Position numbers and translations under genes: made by a program. Under the pieces are notes generated by a model. That model worked only from the letters and a program-made list of their open reading frames with translations. It searched no databases and had not been told where the DNA came from. This document shows, in pieces, positions 5,370 to 5,381 of a stretch of DNA of 5,381 bases; the first letter of the stretch is position 1; the number at the start of each line of letters is the position of its first letter. Where the stretch lies: positions 1 through 5,381 of the forward strand of contig JAAPAA010000174.1 of the NCBI GenBank assembly GCA_012274165.1, in the 5' to 3' direction. Source of the stretch: Thiobacillaceae bacterium (lineage in GTDB: Bacteria; Pseudomonadota; Gammaproteobacteria; Burkholderiales; Thiobacillaceae).

Positions 5370-5381
5370 GATAGGTCAGAC

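Noticed and set aside
1..5381. Insertion sequences, CRISPR arrays, toxin-antitoxin or phage genes
   Set aside because: No repeats, transposase motifs or accessory gene families were found; tRNA-Val is not followed by an integrase or a visible attachment-site duplicate.

Overview
The window looks like an ordinary chromosomal core region of a betaproteobacterium. The basis is the GC-rich coding sequence with strong third-position GC, the run of pseudouridine synthase, HAD phosphatase, small Rieske protein and S49 peptidase, and a tRNA-Val gene directly in front of thrS. The genus cannot be fixed from sequence alone. All credible genes are on the + strand, and no mobile element, CRISPR array or sign of recent transfer was seen.

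Positions 1-3110 hold a tightly packed, probably co-transcribed set of five genes. They are rluC (23S rRNA pseudouridine synthase, 5' end probably outside the window), a HAD-IA hydrolase of the Gph type, a 118-residue Rieske [2Fe-2S] protein, a short-form SppA-like signal peptide peptidase, and a 69-residue protein that resembles the Rho-binding antiterminator Rof (YaeO). Junctions are overlaps of 4 and 22 bases, a 20-base gap and another 4-base overlap, so translation is probably coupled along most of the operon. The products have different roles: ribosome maturation, phosphoester hydrolysis or damage repair, electron transfer, membrane proteolysis and control of transcription termination. 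The operon therefore looks like a housekeeping assembly rather than a single pathway.

Positions 3111-3215 (105 bases) hold a GC-rich hairpin and a good sigma-70-type promoter whose -35 box lies in the hairpin loop. The promoter drives tRNA-Val (anticodon GAC, 3216-3292). Positions 3293-3461 (169 bases) hold no proven gene. They contain a very strong intrinsic terminator ending only 18 bases before the thrS start codon, so any thrS transcript that starts upstream must pass through it. This makes attenuation or controlled read-through of thrS the most testable regulatory idea here.

Positions 3462-5369 encode a complete threonyl-tRNA synthetase with intact editing, zinc-binding and catalytic motifs; the window ends 12 bases later. 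I found no clearly new biological system. The points most worth a second look are the Rof-like gene at the end of the sppA operon and the two hairpins flanking tRNA-Val.
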